Assembly (NCBI GenBank): GCA_020048595.1
Contig: JAIFMH010000335.1
Location: 1 to 24,313, forward strand
Origin: Bacteroidota bacterium
Lineage (GTDB): Bacteria; Bacteroidota; Bacteroidia; Bacteroidales; UBA4417
Reading direction: 5' to 3'
Length of the DNA: 24,313 nt
The notes under the pieces are model-generated. The model did not search any database and was not told where the DNA came from. It worked only from the letters and a program-made list of their open reading frames with translations. The translations under genes were made by a program, and so were the position numbers. Numbering within the stretch: position 1 is the stretch's first letter; each line of letters starts with the position of its first letter. Of this stretch, positions 9,501 to 16,545 are shown piece after piece.

Positions 9501-9697
9501 AAAGCAGAAACAGAAAAATGTCCTTCGATATCGGTTATTCCTCCGCTTGTTGATCCTTTAATCACAACCGTTGCCCCGGGCAGGCTTTCACCTCCTGATG
9601 ATTTAACTGTGCCTTCAATGCTTGTTTTCTGCGCAAAGGCGGATATTCCCAGAACCAGGAATATCAATAGTAATGTGTAAATTTTTCGAATGTACAT
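6521..9697 (-). CDS. SusC/RagA-family TonB-linked outer-membrane protein
   Basis: The 1058-residue protein opens with a signal peptide (MYIRKIYTLLLIFLVLGISA, then FAQ). A carboxypeptidase-regulatory-like domain follows at about 25-100 (IEGTVKSSGGESLPGATVVI ... VISFIGFETQEI), then a plug at about 105-225 with VTALGIEKKKSTIGYA, INALTGRVAGL, VLLRGVVPLYVVDGVPV and PTAAALYGSRGQNGAIQITT. The rest is a long beta-barrel ending in aromatic Phe (RRFGFNINLTF). This is the standard SusC architecture at its usual length. It transports a ligand captured by SusD across the outer membrane using TonB/ExbBD energy. It is the first gene of the susCD pair. About 300 bases separate it from the upstream small secreted gene, including a strong palindrome that probably ends the upstream transcript. 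No sigma/anti-sigma pair or hybrid two-component regulator is visible in the window. Confidence 0.96.
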   Translation of the reverse strand: MYIRKIYTLLLIFLVLGISAFAQKTSIEGTVKSSGGESLPGATVVIKGSTSGGITDIEGHFSVSALPTDILVISFIGFETQEISVGAQSIINVVLSESGEQLEGIVVTALGIEKKKSTIGYAIGDVKGSELVKAREPNAINALTGRVAGLVVGSSSEILGAPNVLLRGVVPLYVVDGVPVQSDTWNINPDDIESYTILKGPTAAALYGSRGQNGAIQITTKRGTSNKREFSIDFNSSTMFEKGFLAIPEVQDEYGPGDHGKYSFVDGRGGGTNDGDYDVWGPEFNGQLISQYDSPIDPETGERIPTPWTARGKDNLKRFLETGVLSTNSISVASSSSKYDLRFSASHSYQKGITPNTQLNVSSFNLSAGYNISKKFRVDANMAYSKQYTPNVPDVNYGPNSIIYNIIAWGGADWDIDDMKDYWQPGKEGVQSIYAEYQRYHNPYFMSYEWLRGHYKTDVNGYLSAKYKFTDHLNLLARTAVSTYDLLRTEKLPYSAHPYGREAGLGDYREDKRTLFENNTDILLSYDQYIVPKLSVHAAAGGNLRSFNYNSSYASTDYLNVPGWYNLSNSKNPVKSYNFNAPMSVLSGYAYADFTYNDFATLSLTGRWDKNSTLPADNNVYFYPSVSTSFEMSKLITLPKVNSWKIRGSYANVGSALTTSMIGPAGDVTDYGGTYYSPYDGPSYINTASYGIQLIQGLPSASYTGTITNSNLEPSFSSAWEAGTDISLLQNRLGFDFTYFSSIDGPAIFALPISNTTGSNYALVNGIKIQRKGVEISVTAVPVYKPNGLKWDISANYSTNQSYLKEIYPEVESLNTYLKVGDRMDKMYGSDFVRNSDGQIINDASGRPIRNSVPQFLGNTNADWAGAIRNTLTYKGVSFSFQIDGRFGGTILDYVQKKTMQGGRNIETIEGAMGIARANDILGIKSYIGEGVVVSNGVAIKYDQDGTIINGDALEYTPNSTATFVQDYISRYYGTDASTSMSRTFVKLREVVLTYSIPQKYLKKTLLQQASISFVGRNLLYFAERTDIDIEQYTGNSSYSGLQTPTTRRFGFNINLTF

Positions 9698-9803
9698 AAT
9701 GGTTTAGTTAAATGGTTTTTGTTGTTTTATTGTATAAGGTTGTTTTATTCTGTAAGTAAGTAATTGGTCAGATACTTGAAGGCTGGATTTGAACTGCAGA
9801 GTT

Positions 9804-9831
9804 TAAGGTGTAAGGTGCTAGGTGTAAAGGA
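9804..9831. repeat. Heptamer tandem repeat (TAAGGTG, four degenerate copies)
   Basis: Two exact copies of TAAGGTG (9804-9810, 9811-9817) are followed by CTAGGTG and TAAAGGA. The tract lies in the spacer upstream of susC. Copy-number variation is possible, but no role is shown. Confidence 0.6.
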
Positions 9832-9951
9832 AGATCGATACGGAAATGGACAAAGCATTTATATAGTGTCCTGATGTTGTTTGAGAAAAAGTACCCGACA
9901 TTTTATGCCTTCTTTTGCTCTGTTTCTGCATCCCTTTAATGCCAATACCTA

Positions 9952-9986
9952 ATCACAAAAAAGATACATTGTATCTTTTTTGTGAT
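9952..9986 (-). terminator. 35-base near-perfect palindrome, probable (bidirectional) terminator
   Basis: The 17-base arms ATCACAAAAAAGATACA and TGTATCTTTTTTGTGAT are exact reverse complements around a single T. The outer part of the stem is A-run/T-run rich, so a T-tract forms the 3' side in either direction. It begins 20 bases after the stop of the small secreted gene (10545-10006), which makes a terminator most likely. An operator for the susC promoter is a less likely alternative. Confidence 0.65.
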
Positions 9987-10005
9987 AAAACTACTCTGCA
10001 GTATG

Positions 10006-10545
10006 TTAGAAAATGAGGTTGACTCTTTTTGTGAATAATTCGATTTTCTCAGCTTCGTTTTTCGTTGACGATATTGCATCCTCAAAGTTTTTAGTGTCGG
10101 CGTTTTTAATGCTGAGTGCTACGTCCAATACCTTTTTGTATGTGTAAGTTGCTGAGTCGAGGGATAATTCCCCTTTTTTAACTGATTTCTTTAGATACTT
10201 TTCTATGCGCCTCACAGCATCATATATCTCTGGTTTCTGAATTACAGTTTTGGTCTGAGGATTTCCGGGGATTAGGGCTACTTCTGATTTGTACTTTTCA
10301 TCGAGCAGATATTCCTTTTTAGCAATTTCATCGCCAAATGCATGTTCACCAGCCATTTCCTTCGTGATTTTTTCTAATTCATAGTCATAGGAATATCCGG
10401 CAAAATCAAAAACCGGAAGTGGGTTTTTAGAAGCTTTGGATTCTGTTTTACTTACTTCGGTTGCATAGGTTAAAGCATCTTGTGCCGAAGTGTTTTTAAT
10501 AAGTACTGAACACAGTATTATTATAAGAAGTGATATTTTTTTCAT
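10006..10545 (-). CDS. Small secreted protein of unknown function
   Basis: I do not recognise this 179-residue protein. It has a clear signal peptide (MKKISLLIIILCSVLIKNTSAQ, cleavage probably after SAQ/D) and no lipobox, so it should be soluble in the periplasm or exported. The mature part is rich in Lys and Glu with long helix-favouring stretches (YDAVRRIEKYLKKSVKKGEL, 109-128). There are no cysteines in the mature part, no metal motif and no repeats. The only notable composition is a high charge content near the C-terminus (FEDAISSTKNEAEKIELF). It lies upstream of susC on the same strand but a strong palindrome separates them, so it is probably transcribed alone. A near-consensus box (TAGTACTTTG, wider than the usual TAnnTTTG) sits about 30 bases before the ATG. 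Confidence 0.8.
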   Translation of the reverse strand: MKKISLLIIILCSVLIKNTSAQDALTYATEVSKTESKASKNPLPVFDFAGYSYDYELEKITKEMAGEHAFGDEIAKKEYLLDEKYKSEVALIPGNPQTKTVIQKPEIYDAVRRIEKYLKKSVKKGELSLDSATYTYKKVLDVALSIKNADTKNFEDAISSTKNEAEKIELFTKRVNLIF

Positions 10546-11401
10546 GGTTGGGATAGTTAAATTGATATGTGCAAAGTACTATATGTAGTATTATCTCACT
10601 ATTTGTGAATCATTAACAATTTGTTACCCTTGAAAAAGCTTTACATTAAATTTCCGACGCAAATTGAAATTGAAATATAAATAAATGATAATCAATATAA
10701 TGTATATCTTATTTGAAATAGTTCAGCAACTTAATAAAAAAGTAGTTCAACATTCGTACTTTTCGAATACTATTGATAAAGTATTGTTTTATTGTTAATT
10801 GCAATCAATAATAAAATAATGAAGACAGATTTAGTAGACTTGAATTTATGTTTCTAAAATTAGTTTTATGTTAATTTCCTGTTTCTTAAATGTTACGGAT
10901 ATATTCTGTTTTTATGATTTGAAATTGATTTATAATTAGTCATTCACTACTGGAAATTGTTAACCTGCAGCTATTAATTGTATATTTTAAATTTTTTACC
11001 TACTGATATTCATGTACATGTAAACTTAATTTTCCAGGTCACCTTTCCGGACGTTTTACTAATGCTGCAGGTGAATTAGTTCGTATTTAAATAACATCTG
11101 ACGCATTCTGCAAATATAGACTTATGTTTATTTGGAGACATTGCGCTAGTATTGCAGATTAAATAAGTTACAAATGCATTGGAAATTTACATTGCTGGAT
11201 GTAGAGTTTAACCTAAATTACCCATTCAGCGTATATGCTGGACTATTTGTGTTATATGGGTAAATCCCGATATAGCAAATCTTTATTTATCAAATAATTA
11301 GAATTGACACAAATTGGTTTGGGTTTATTGATTAAGCGTAATTTGGGTTTAATTCAGGTATGCAATCTGATGGGCACAATATTGGAATATGTTGTCCTTG
11401 G
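10546..11401. other. AT-rich gene-free region
   Basis: About 860 bases with no supported gene. The only notable points are a promoter-like TATATTTG on the minus strand (11118-11111), four bases upstream of an ATG that opens a 15-codon frame (11106-11059), and an inverted repeat TTACCCAT/ATGGGTAA near 11218-11264. The rest is low-GC sequence consistent with decayed or regulatory DNA. Confidence 0.5.
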
Positions 11402-11575
11402 TTATTCTGTTGCATCAACTTCTGTGTCAGGCTCCTTTGGAATGGATAACTCATCCTCATCAATTAATTTTTTCATCAATTCGTTTTTGTCATTCTGGTT
11501 TCGTCAGATTTAAAAGACAATTAATAAAACTGCTGAAACTATTACGATTGTGATAAAATTCCAATTCGGTTCCAT
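11402..11575 (-). pseudogene. Broken paralogue of the small membrane protein at 20504-20677
   Basis: Reading from ATG at 11575, the frame has exactly the same 58-codon length as the intact paralogue near 20.6 kb, with no insertion or deletion. The membrane half begins MEPNWNFITIVIVSAVLLIVF, and the tail reads NDKNELMKKLIDEDE, then SIPKEPDTEVDATE. Codon 22 is TAA where the paralogue has TTA, and codon 24 is TGA where it has TGG, so translation should stop right after the membrane segment. Conservation of the tail beyond the stops (LIDEDE, KEPDTE) suggests the breakage is recent. A 21-residue membrane peptide might still be made. The apparent plus-strand frame over this region is the antisense shadow of this gene. 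Confidence 0.8.
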
Positions 11576-11736
11576 ATTGGTTATTTTAAAGTTGGCATTC
11601 CAATACTAAGGAGTATAAAGGTAGGTGGTTTTCTTTAAGTTGCTTTATTGTAATTGACTAAGATAGTCGCTTTTTAACATACAGAATATTTAATATATTC
11701 ATAATTTTAATTTGTTGATAAATTCTTATATCTCAT

Positions 11737-11768
11737 TTTGAAATTATAAGAAAGCTAACTTATATTTG
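11737..11768 (+). promoter_or_regulatory. Bacteroidota-type promoter for the Oar-like receptor gene
   Basis: TTTG at 11737-11740 and TATATTTG at 11761-11768 are separated by 20 bases, matching the -33 (TTTG) and -7 (TAnnTTTG) boxes used by the Bacteroidota primary sigma factor. Transcription would begin near 11774, leaving a leader of roughly 70 bases before the ATG at 11847. Confidence 0.75.
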
Positions 11769-11846
11769 CAATAATACCAACCAAATCAACTAATTTAATG
11801 ATCGTTTTTATTAACCTGCGATCCTAACCAATTAACCTGAATTTCT

Positions 11847-14800
11847 ATGAAAAAACGATTACTGTTATGGATGCTATTCCTGACTATCAGCGGAGCAGTA
11901 TTCTCACAAGGAGTAACAACATCAACCCTTGCAGGGAAAGTTGTTGACGAAAAAGGCGAACCTGTAATGATGGCCAGCGTACTTGCCGTGCACACCCCCA
12001 GCGGAACCGACTATGGAGCCGTTACTATGGATGACGGCCGTTTCGAAATCCGCAATATGCGTATTGGCGGACCGTATAAAGTGATGGTAACCTTTGTCGG
12101 ATTTGAGACAACCTCAGTTGAGGACATCTATTTGCAGCTGAATAATACATCTTCTGTATCATTAGTCATGACAAGTACTGCTGTCGAAATAGGAGGTGTT
12201 GTTATTCAAGCGAAAAGCCTCAACCGTGAGCAAACCGGTGCAATGACCAATATTGCGAGTAAGCAGATCACCGCCTTGCCAACCATTACCCGCAGTCAGC
12301 AGGACCTCACACGTACAACCCCTCAGAGCGATGGAAACAGTTTTGGCGGCAGAAATAACCTGTACAATAACTTTTCGCTTGACGGCTCAATTTTCAACAA
12401 CTCATTTGGACTTGATTATGCCACACCTGGCGGCCAATCGGATGCACAGCCGGTTTCGCTGGATGCCATTGAACAGATACAGGTTTCCTTAGCTCCTTTC
12501 GATGTTCGTGAAGGCGGATTTACAGGTGCCGGTATTAACGCAGTTACCAAATCAGGAACAAACCAGATTAAAGCCACAGCCTACACTTTTTTCAGAAACG
12601 AAGGTATGATCGGTGAAAAAATAAAGGGCGTTGAAGCTCCAAATGTTGATTTCAGCACCAATCAGACAGGTTTGAGTATCGGCGGCCCGATTATTAAAAA
12701 CAAGTTGTTTTTCTTTGTAAACGCAGAATTGGAACGCGCTACCCAACTGGCTCACGGTTTTGTTGCCGATAACGGTGAAAATACAGGTCAGCCAAATGTT
12801 ACAAGTGTTAAAGAAGCAGATATCAAAGCCGTTCACGACCATTTTTTAAGTGAATGGGGTTACGAAGCCGGTGCTTATCAGGGCTATAACCATAAGAAAT
12901 CGAATGATAAGTTACTTTTAAAACTGAATTACAATATTTCTAAAAATCATAAACTGGTTGTCCGCTATAATATGCTCAATGCATGGAAGGACATTCTTCC
13001 TCATCCTGAAGCCATTATCGGACGCGGACCTACAAGTTATCGCCTGCCCTTCGAAAATGAATCCTATACCATCTATAATAAAATTCATTCATTTGTTGGG
13101 GAGTTAAACTCAACTATCTCAAATACGATTTCAAATAAACTGTTGATTGGGTATACTATTTTCGATGATCATCGCGAGCCAAAATCTGCACAATTCCCAG
13201 TTATCGACCTTTTCGACAGCAACGGAAACCTTGCTATCTCAGCGGGATCGGAAATGTTTTCGACAAACAATTTACTTAAGCAAAACGTGTTGCAGTTTAC
13301 AGATAATGTAACTATATACAAGAACAAACACACCATAACCGCCGGTGTTAACTTCGAAAAATTCCATTTCGAAAACTCTTTCAACCTGTTCTACTATCCG
13401 TGGCATATGTATTTTGGTGGTGTAAATGAATTTTTGGGACTTACAAAAGAGGATATCGATTACAATGCTGAAGTTACTGAATCCAATAAGAAACCTTTCC
13501 AGATGGCAATCGTAGATGTTGCACAATTAGGCATTTATGGACAGGATGAATGGCAGGTAAACAATAAGTTTAAACTGACTATGGGTTTAAGGGTAGATAT
13601 TCCAATTTATCTCAAAGATCTGGCAGTTACCGATGCTTCACAGGAGGCTGCTAATTTTGATGGATGGGTTGATAAAGACGGCAACTCAGTTAAACTCGAT
13701 CCGGCAGTTTGGCCTAAGTCAAAATTGATGTGGTCGCCAAGGGTTGGATTTAATTACGATTTTAAAGGTGACAACAGCCTGGTACTCCGTGGCGGAACCG
13801 GTATTTTTACCGGTCGTATTCCTTTTGTATGGCTAGGTAACCAGGCTTCAAACCCGGGCATTTTCCCCGGTTACACTTTCCAGGTTAACTCAACTGCCGA
13901 AAATTTCAGTTTCCCACAGGTTTGGAAAACAGACTTAGCCTTCGACTGGAAATTTGGTGATGGCATGATGGCATCATTTGAAGCGATTTACGGAAAAGAT
14001 ATTAATGCCGTAGTGCACCGTAACTATGACATGTTACCACCAACAGGAAAACTGAGCGGACCTGATAACCGTGCAATATTTGCCGGTTTCAATGAAACTC
14101 ATATCTATGCATCATCTGCCGATAATATTGGTTTTCTAGATGCAGGATATATCGTTCTTGACAATGTAAAAGAAGGACATCAGCTGAGTTTAACAGGCAA
14201 ATTAGCCAAGGACTGGACTTCAGGTTTACATATCGATGTGGCATATACCTACCAGGACTCCAAAGATTACACTTCAATCCCTGCCGAAATTGCAGCCGAT
14301 GCTTTCCAGCGTAATCCTGTTGTAGGCAATCCTAATATGCCTCAGCTTTCGTGGTCGAGGTATGGTTTAAAACACCGCGTTGTTTCGAGTTGGATGTACA
14401 CAGCTGATTACAATTCAGATTTTACAGCATCAACTTTCGGTCTGTTCATCGAGGTGGGTAAAGGCAACCGGTATTCATATACCTATGCCGGAGATTTGAA
14501 TCAGGATGGAATCGTAAACAATGATTTATTGTATGTACCGGCAAACCAATCAGAAATTAAGTTTGGGAAACAGGTTAATGGCACGCTAGTTCCTGCAGAT
14601 GCTACAGAAGCTGCTGCACAATGGACGGCGCTCAGTGCCTTTATTGACCAGGACCCATACCTGAAAGACCGCAAGGGTCAGTATGCTGAACGTAATGGCG
14701 TTACCTTGCCTTATTTCTCACAGATTGATTTCCGGTTTATGCAGGATTTTAATTTCAATGTGAAAGAAAGAAAGAACACCATCCAGATTTCATTGGATAT

Positions 14801-14999
14801 TATGAACCTGGGCAACCTCTTATATTCAGGTTATGGAGTACGTCAGCTATTACGTACAACCAATCCGATTAAAGTTAATGGGTTGATTAACAACGAACCG
14901 TATTTCCAGTTTGATACCAACCTGAAGGATTCTTATGTAGATGACTTCTCGACCCGTTCGAAATGGCAGATACAGTTGGGAATTCGTTATATTCTGTAA
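11847..14999 (+). CDS. Oar-like TonB-dependent outer-membrane receptor
   Basis: The 1050-residue protein has a signal peptide (MKKRLLLWMLFLTISGAVFS), then a carboxypeptidase-regulatory-like domain at about 25-110 (LAGKVVDEKGEPVMMASVLA ... VTFVGFETTSVEDIYL). A plug region follows with the Oar-type motifs SRQ-like TRSQQDLTRTTPQSDGNSFGG (residues about 148-168), NNFSLDGSIFNNSFGL, DAIEQIQVSLAPFDVREGGFT and AVTKSGTNQIKATAYTFFRN. The large barrel ends in QIQLGIRYIL. Oar-family proteins resemble SusC in layout but lack a SusD partner, and none is next to this gene. Some are linked to protein secretion or adhesion in related bacteria, but the substrate here is unknown. It is transcribed alone from a good promoter and followed by two hairpins. 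Confidence 0.93.
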   Translation: MKKRLLLWMLFLTISGAVFSQGVTTSTLAGKVVDEKGEPVMMASVLAVHTPSGTDYGAVTMDDGRFEIRNMRIGGPYKVMVTFVGFETTSVEDIYLQLNNTSSVSLVMTSTAVEIGGVVIQAKSLNREQTGAMTNIASKQITALPTITRSQQDLTRTTPQSDGNSFGGRNNLYNNFSLDGSIFNNSFGLDYATPGGQSDAQPVSLDAIEQIQVSLAPFDVREGGFTGAGINAVTKSGTNQIKATAYTFFRNEGMIGEKIKGVEAPNVDFSTNQTGLSIGGPIIKNKLFFFVNAELERATQLAHGFVADNGENTGQPNVTSVKEADIKAVHDHFLSEWGYEAGAYQGYNHKKSNDKLLLKLNYNISKNHKLVVRYNMLNAWKDILPHPEAIIGRGPTSYRLPFENESYTIYNKIHSFVGELNSTISNTISNKLLIGYTIFDDHREPKSAQFPVIDLFDSNGNLAISAGSEMFSTNNLLKQNVLQFTDNVTIYKNKHTITAGVNFEKFHFENSFNLFYYPWHMYFGGVNEFLGLTKEDIDYNAEVTESNKKPFQMAIVDVAQLGIYGQDEWQVNNKFKLTMGLRVDIPIYLKDLAVTDASQEAANFDGWVDKDGNSVKLDPAVWPKSKLMWSPRVGFNYDFKGDNSLVLRGGTGIFTGRIPFVWLGNQASNPGIFPGYTFQVNSTAENFSFPQVWKTDLAFDWKFGDGMMASFEAIYGKDINAVVHRNYDMLPPTGKLSGPDNRAIFAGFNETHIYASSADNIGFLDAGYIVLDNVKEGHQLSLTGKLAKDWTSGLHIDVAYTYQDSKDYTSIPAEIAADAFQRNPVVGNPNMPQLSWSRYGLKHRVVSSWMYTADYNSDFTASTFGLFIEVGKGNRYSYTYAGDLNQDGIVNNDLLYVPANQSEIKFGKQVNGTLVPADATEAAAQWTALSAFIDQDPYLKDRKGQYAERNGVTLPYFSQIDFRFMQDFNFNVKERKNTIQISLDIMNLGNLLYSGYGVRQLLRTTNPIKVNGLINNEPYFQFDTNLKDSYVDDFSTRSKWQIQLGIRYIL

Positions 15000-15013
15000 A
15001 AAATACCTTTGGT

Positions 15014-15040
15014 CGGGGCGCGACTCAAAGTCGAGCCCCG
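15014..15040. terminator. GC-rich hairpin downstream of the Oar-like gene
   Basis: CGGGGCGCGACT (15014-15025) pairs with AGTCGAGCCCCG (15029-15040) except for one G/A mismatch, around a CAA loop. Only a short TCTT follows. It could be a first terminator stem or a dispersed intergenic repeat. Confidence 0.5.
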
Positions 15041-15052
15041 TCTTAAAAATAG

Positions 15053-15088
15053 AAGGCCATTTATCGAAAGGTAAATGGCCTTTTCTTT
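15053..15088 (+). terminator. Intrinsic terminator for the Oar-like receptor gene
   Basis: AAGGCCATTTA (15053-15063) and TAAATGGCCTT (15072-15082) form a perfect 11-bp stem with an eight-base loop, followed by TTCTTT. It lies 54 bases after the receptor stop and before the promoter of the next operon. Confidence 0.85.
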
Positions 15089-15117
15089 AAAATCACCAAT
15101 TCAAAATAAGAATTGCC

Positions 15118-15125
15118 TATATTTG
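15118..15125 (+). promoter_or_regulatory. -7 box (TATATTTG) of the HAD/HAD/acetyltransferase operon
   Basis: The box matches TAnnTTTG and lies 43 bases before the ATG at 15169. No good TTTG was found at the -33 position, so the promoter is only half supported. Confidence 0.5.
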
Positions 15126-15168
15126 TTTGTCAGACAATAAAAACTGACAATCTTTAAACATTGGAATT

Positions 15169-15831
15169 ATGGATGGCAGAATTGATACTATACTTTTTGA
15201 TCTTGATGGAACGTTGACCAATCCTAAGGAAGGAATCATAAATTCCATTTTATACGCGCTCAAGAAACTTGGTATCCAGGAAATTCACCTAAACAAACTG
15301 GATACATTTATCGGACCACCCCTTCGTGAGTCCTTTATTAAAAGGTATAATCTTAATAACATCGTGGCAGACAAGGCAATGCTGTATTACCGTGAGTATT
15401 ATTCAGCAAAGGGGATCTTTGAAAACTTTCTTTATTCAGGTATTTCTGAGTTATTAGAATCATTGTCGAATAAAAAGTATCAGTTATTTGTAGCAACTTC
15501 GAAACCTACTGTTTACGCACTGGAAGTTCTTAGTCATTTTAAACTTGACGGCTATTTTATGGAAACTGTCGGGAGCCATCTTGATAATACCCGCTCTGAC
15601 AAAACAGAAATTATTTCTCATATAATCTCGACTCATGGCTTACATGCGAGCAATTCAGTTATGATAGGTGACAGGAAACACGATATAATAGGAGCGAAGA
15701 ACAACTCGATGAGAACTATCGCGGTTACATATGGATTTGGCTCACTTGAAGAACTCATTTTACATCAACCTGACTTTTTAGCAGATAATTGCCAGGAAAT
15801 TGAAGCTTTGCTGTTAAATAATGACTTTTAG
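15169..15831 (+). CDS. HAD-superfamily hydrolase, phosphoglycolate-phosphatase-like
   Basis: The 220-residue cytoplasmic protein has the HAD motifs: FDLDGT (10-15, nucleophile Asp11 and acid/base Asp13), VATSKP (108-113), a lysine near 145 (RSDKTE) and GDRKHDIIGAKNN (167-179, metal-binding acidic residues). A helical cap at about 16-85 (TNPKEGIINSILYAL ... TFIGPPLRESF) is of the Gph/PpaX type. The family removes phosphate from small metabolites such as phosphoglycolate, nucleotides or pyrophosphate; the exact substrate cannot be called. It is not a PhnX-type phosphonoacetaldehyde hydrolase, because it has FDLDGT rather than a DWAGT-type nucleophile motif. It is the first gene of a tight three-gene set and ends just before the second HAD gene. 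Confidence 0.88.
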   Translation: MDGRIDTILFDLDGTLTNPKEGIINSILYALKKLGIQEIHLNKLDTFIGPPLRESFIKRYNLNNIVADKAMLYYREYYSAKGIFENFLYSGISELLESLSNKKYQLFVATSKPTVYALEVLSHFKLDGYFMETVGSHLDNTRSDKTEIISHIISTHGLHASNSVMIGDRKHDIIGAKNNSMRTIAVTYGFGSLEELILHQPDFLADNCQEIEALLLNNDF

Positions 15832-15850
15832 AATAATCTGGAAAAACAGA

Positions 15851-16543
15851 ATGATGAAGAACAAAATCAAAATAATAGGATTTGATGCGGATGATACCCT
15901 CTGGGTAAATGAACCGTTTTACCGGGAAACAGAAAAGCAGTTTGCCCGCATTTTATCGCCTTATTTCGCTGAAAATGAGGTAAACGATGAATTGTTCAAA
16001 ACTGAAATGCAGAACCTAGCCTTATATGGTTATGGTGCTAAATCATTTGTTTTATCGATGATTGAAACTGCTTTGCGGTTATCGGAAAATAAGGTAACTG
16101 CTGTTGAGATCAGTAAAATTATTGAAATCGGAAAAGCTCAGCTTAATCTTCCAATTGAACTTCTGGATGGCGTAGAACTGGTCTTGCAGAAATTGAATCC
16201 CAACTACAAATTAATATTAGCCACCAAAGGCGATTTATTGGACCAGGAGCAGAAACTGAAAAAATCAGGACTGATCAATTATTTTCACCACATTGAAATA
16301 ATGAGCGATAAACATGAAAACAATTACCGGAACCTTATAAAACGCCTTGATATTGATCCTCAGAATTTTGTGATGATCGGGAATTCCATAAAATCGGATA
16401 TTCTGCCGGTTATTAATATTGGTGCAAGCGCCATACACGTTCCTTACCATACAACCTGGCAGCACGAAAATGATCATGCAGAAACCGACAACAGCAAATT
16501 TGTTACGGTAGACAATCTGGCTGAAATTTTAAATATCCTTTAG
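15851..16543 (+). CDS. HAD-superfamily hydrolase (second, different subgroup)
   Basis: The core motifs are FDADDTLWVNEP (nucleophile and acid/base Asp), LATKGD (motif II) and MIGNSIKSDILPVINIGA (motif IV acidic loop). The frame is open from an ATG at 15821 that overlaps the previous gene by 11 bases. I prefer ATG at 15851 (or 15854), because the protein then begins MMKNKIKIIGFDADDTLW as is usual, with the first strand right at the N-terminus. The protein is about 230 residues, cytoplasmic, with a helical cap at about 20-95. It differs from its neighbour, so it is not a recent tandem duplicate. The substrate is unknown, probably a phosphorylated metabolite. The stop is two bases before the acetyltransferase start, so co-translation is likely. 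Confidence 0.87.
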   Translation: MMKNKIKIIGFDADDTLWVNEPFYRETEKQFARILSPYFAENEVNDELFKTEMQNLALYGYGAKSFVLSMIETALRLSENKVTAVEISKIIEIGKAQLNLPIELLDGVELVLQKLNPNYKLILATKGDLLDQEQKLKKSGLINYFHHIEIMSDKHENNYRNLIKRLDIDPQNFVMIGNSIKSDILPVINIGASAIHVPYHTTWQHENDHAETDNSKFVTVDNLAEILNIL

Positions 16544-16545
16544 CC

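Larger units (their letters stand above)
9698..10005. other. Spacer before susC
   Basis: The spacer holds the palindrome at 9952-9986 and a heptamer tract at 9804-9831. I found no TAnnTTTG box on the minus strand, so the susC promoter is not identified. The remainder is AT-rich and featureless to me. Confidence 0.5.

Noticed and set aside
4999..9697. Polysaccharide utilisation locus
   Set aside because: SusC/SusD are present, but there is no glycoside hydrolase, polysaccharide lyase, sulfatase or hybrid two-component regulator among the neighbours in this window.
11304..11513. Plus-strand 69-codon open frame in the AT-rich region
   Set aside because: It is antisense to the broken small membrane protein gene (11575-11402), whose minus-strand reading matches the paralogue at 20.6 kb; the plus-strand product has no recognisable feature.
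15169..16543. Either HAD hydrolase as the phosphonoacetaldehyde hydrolase (PhnX) completing the phosphonate route
   Set aside because: Both have FDLDGT/FDADDT nucleophile motifs, not the DWAGT-type motif of PhnX, and they sit in a separate operon with an acyltransferase.
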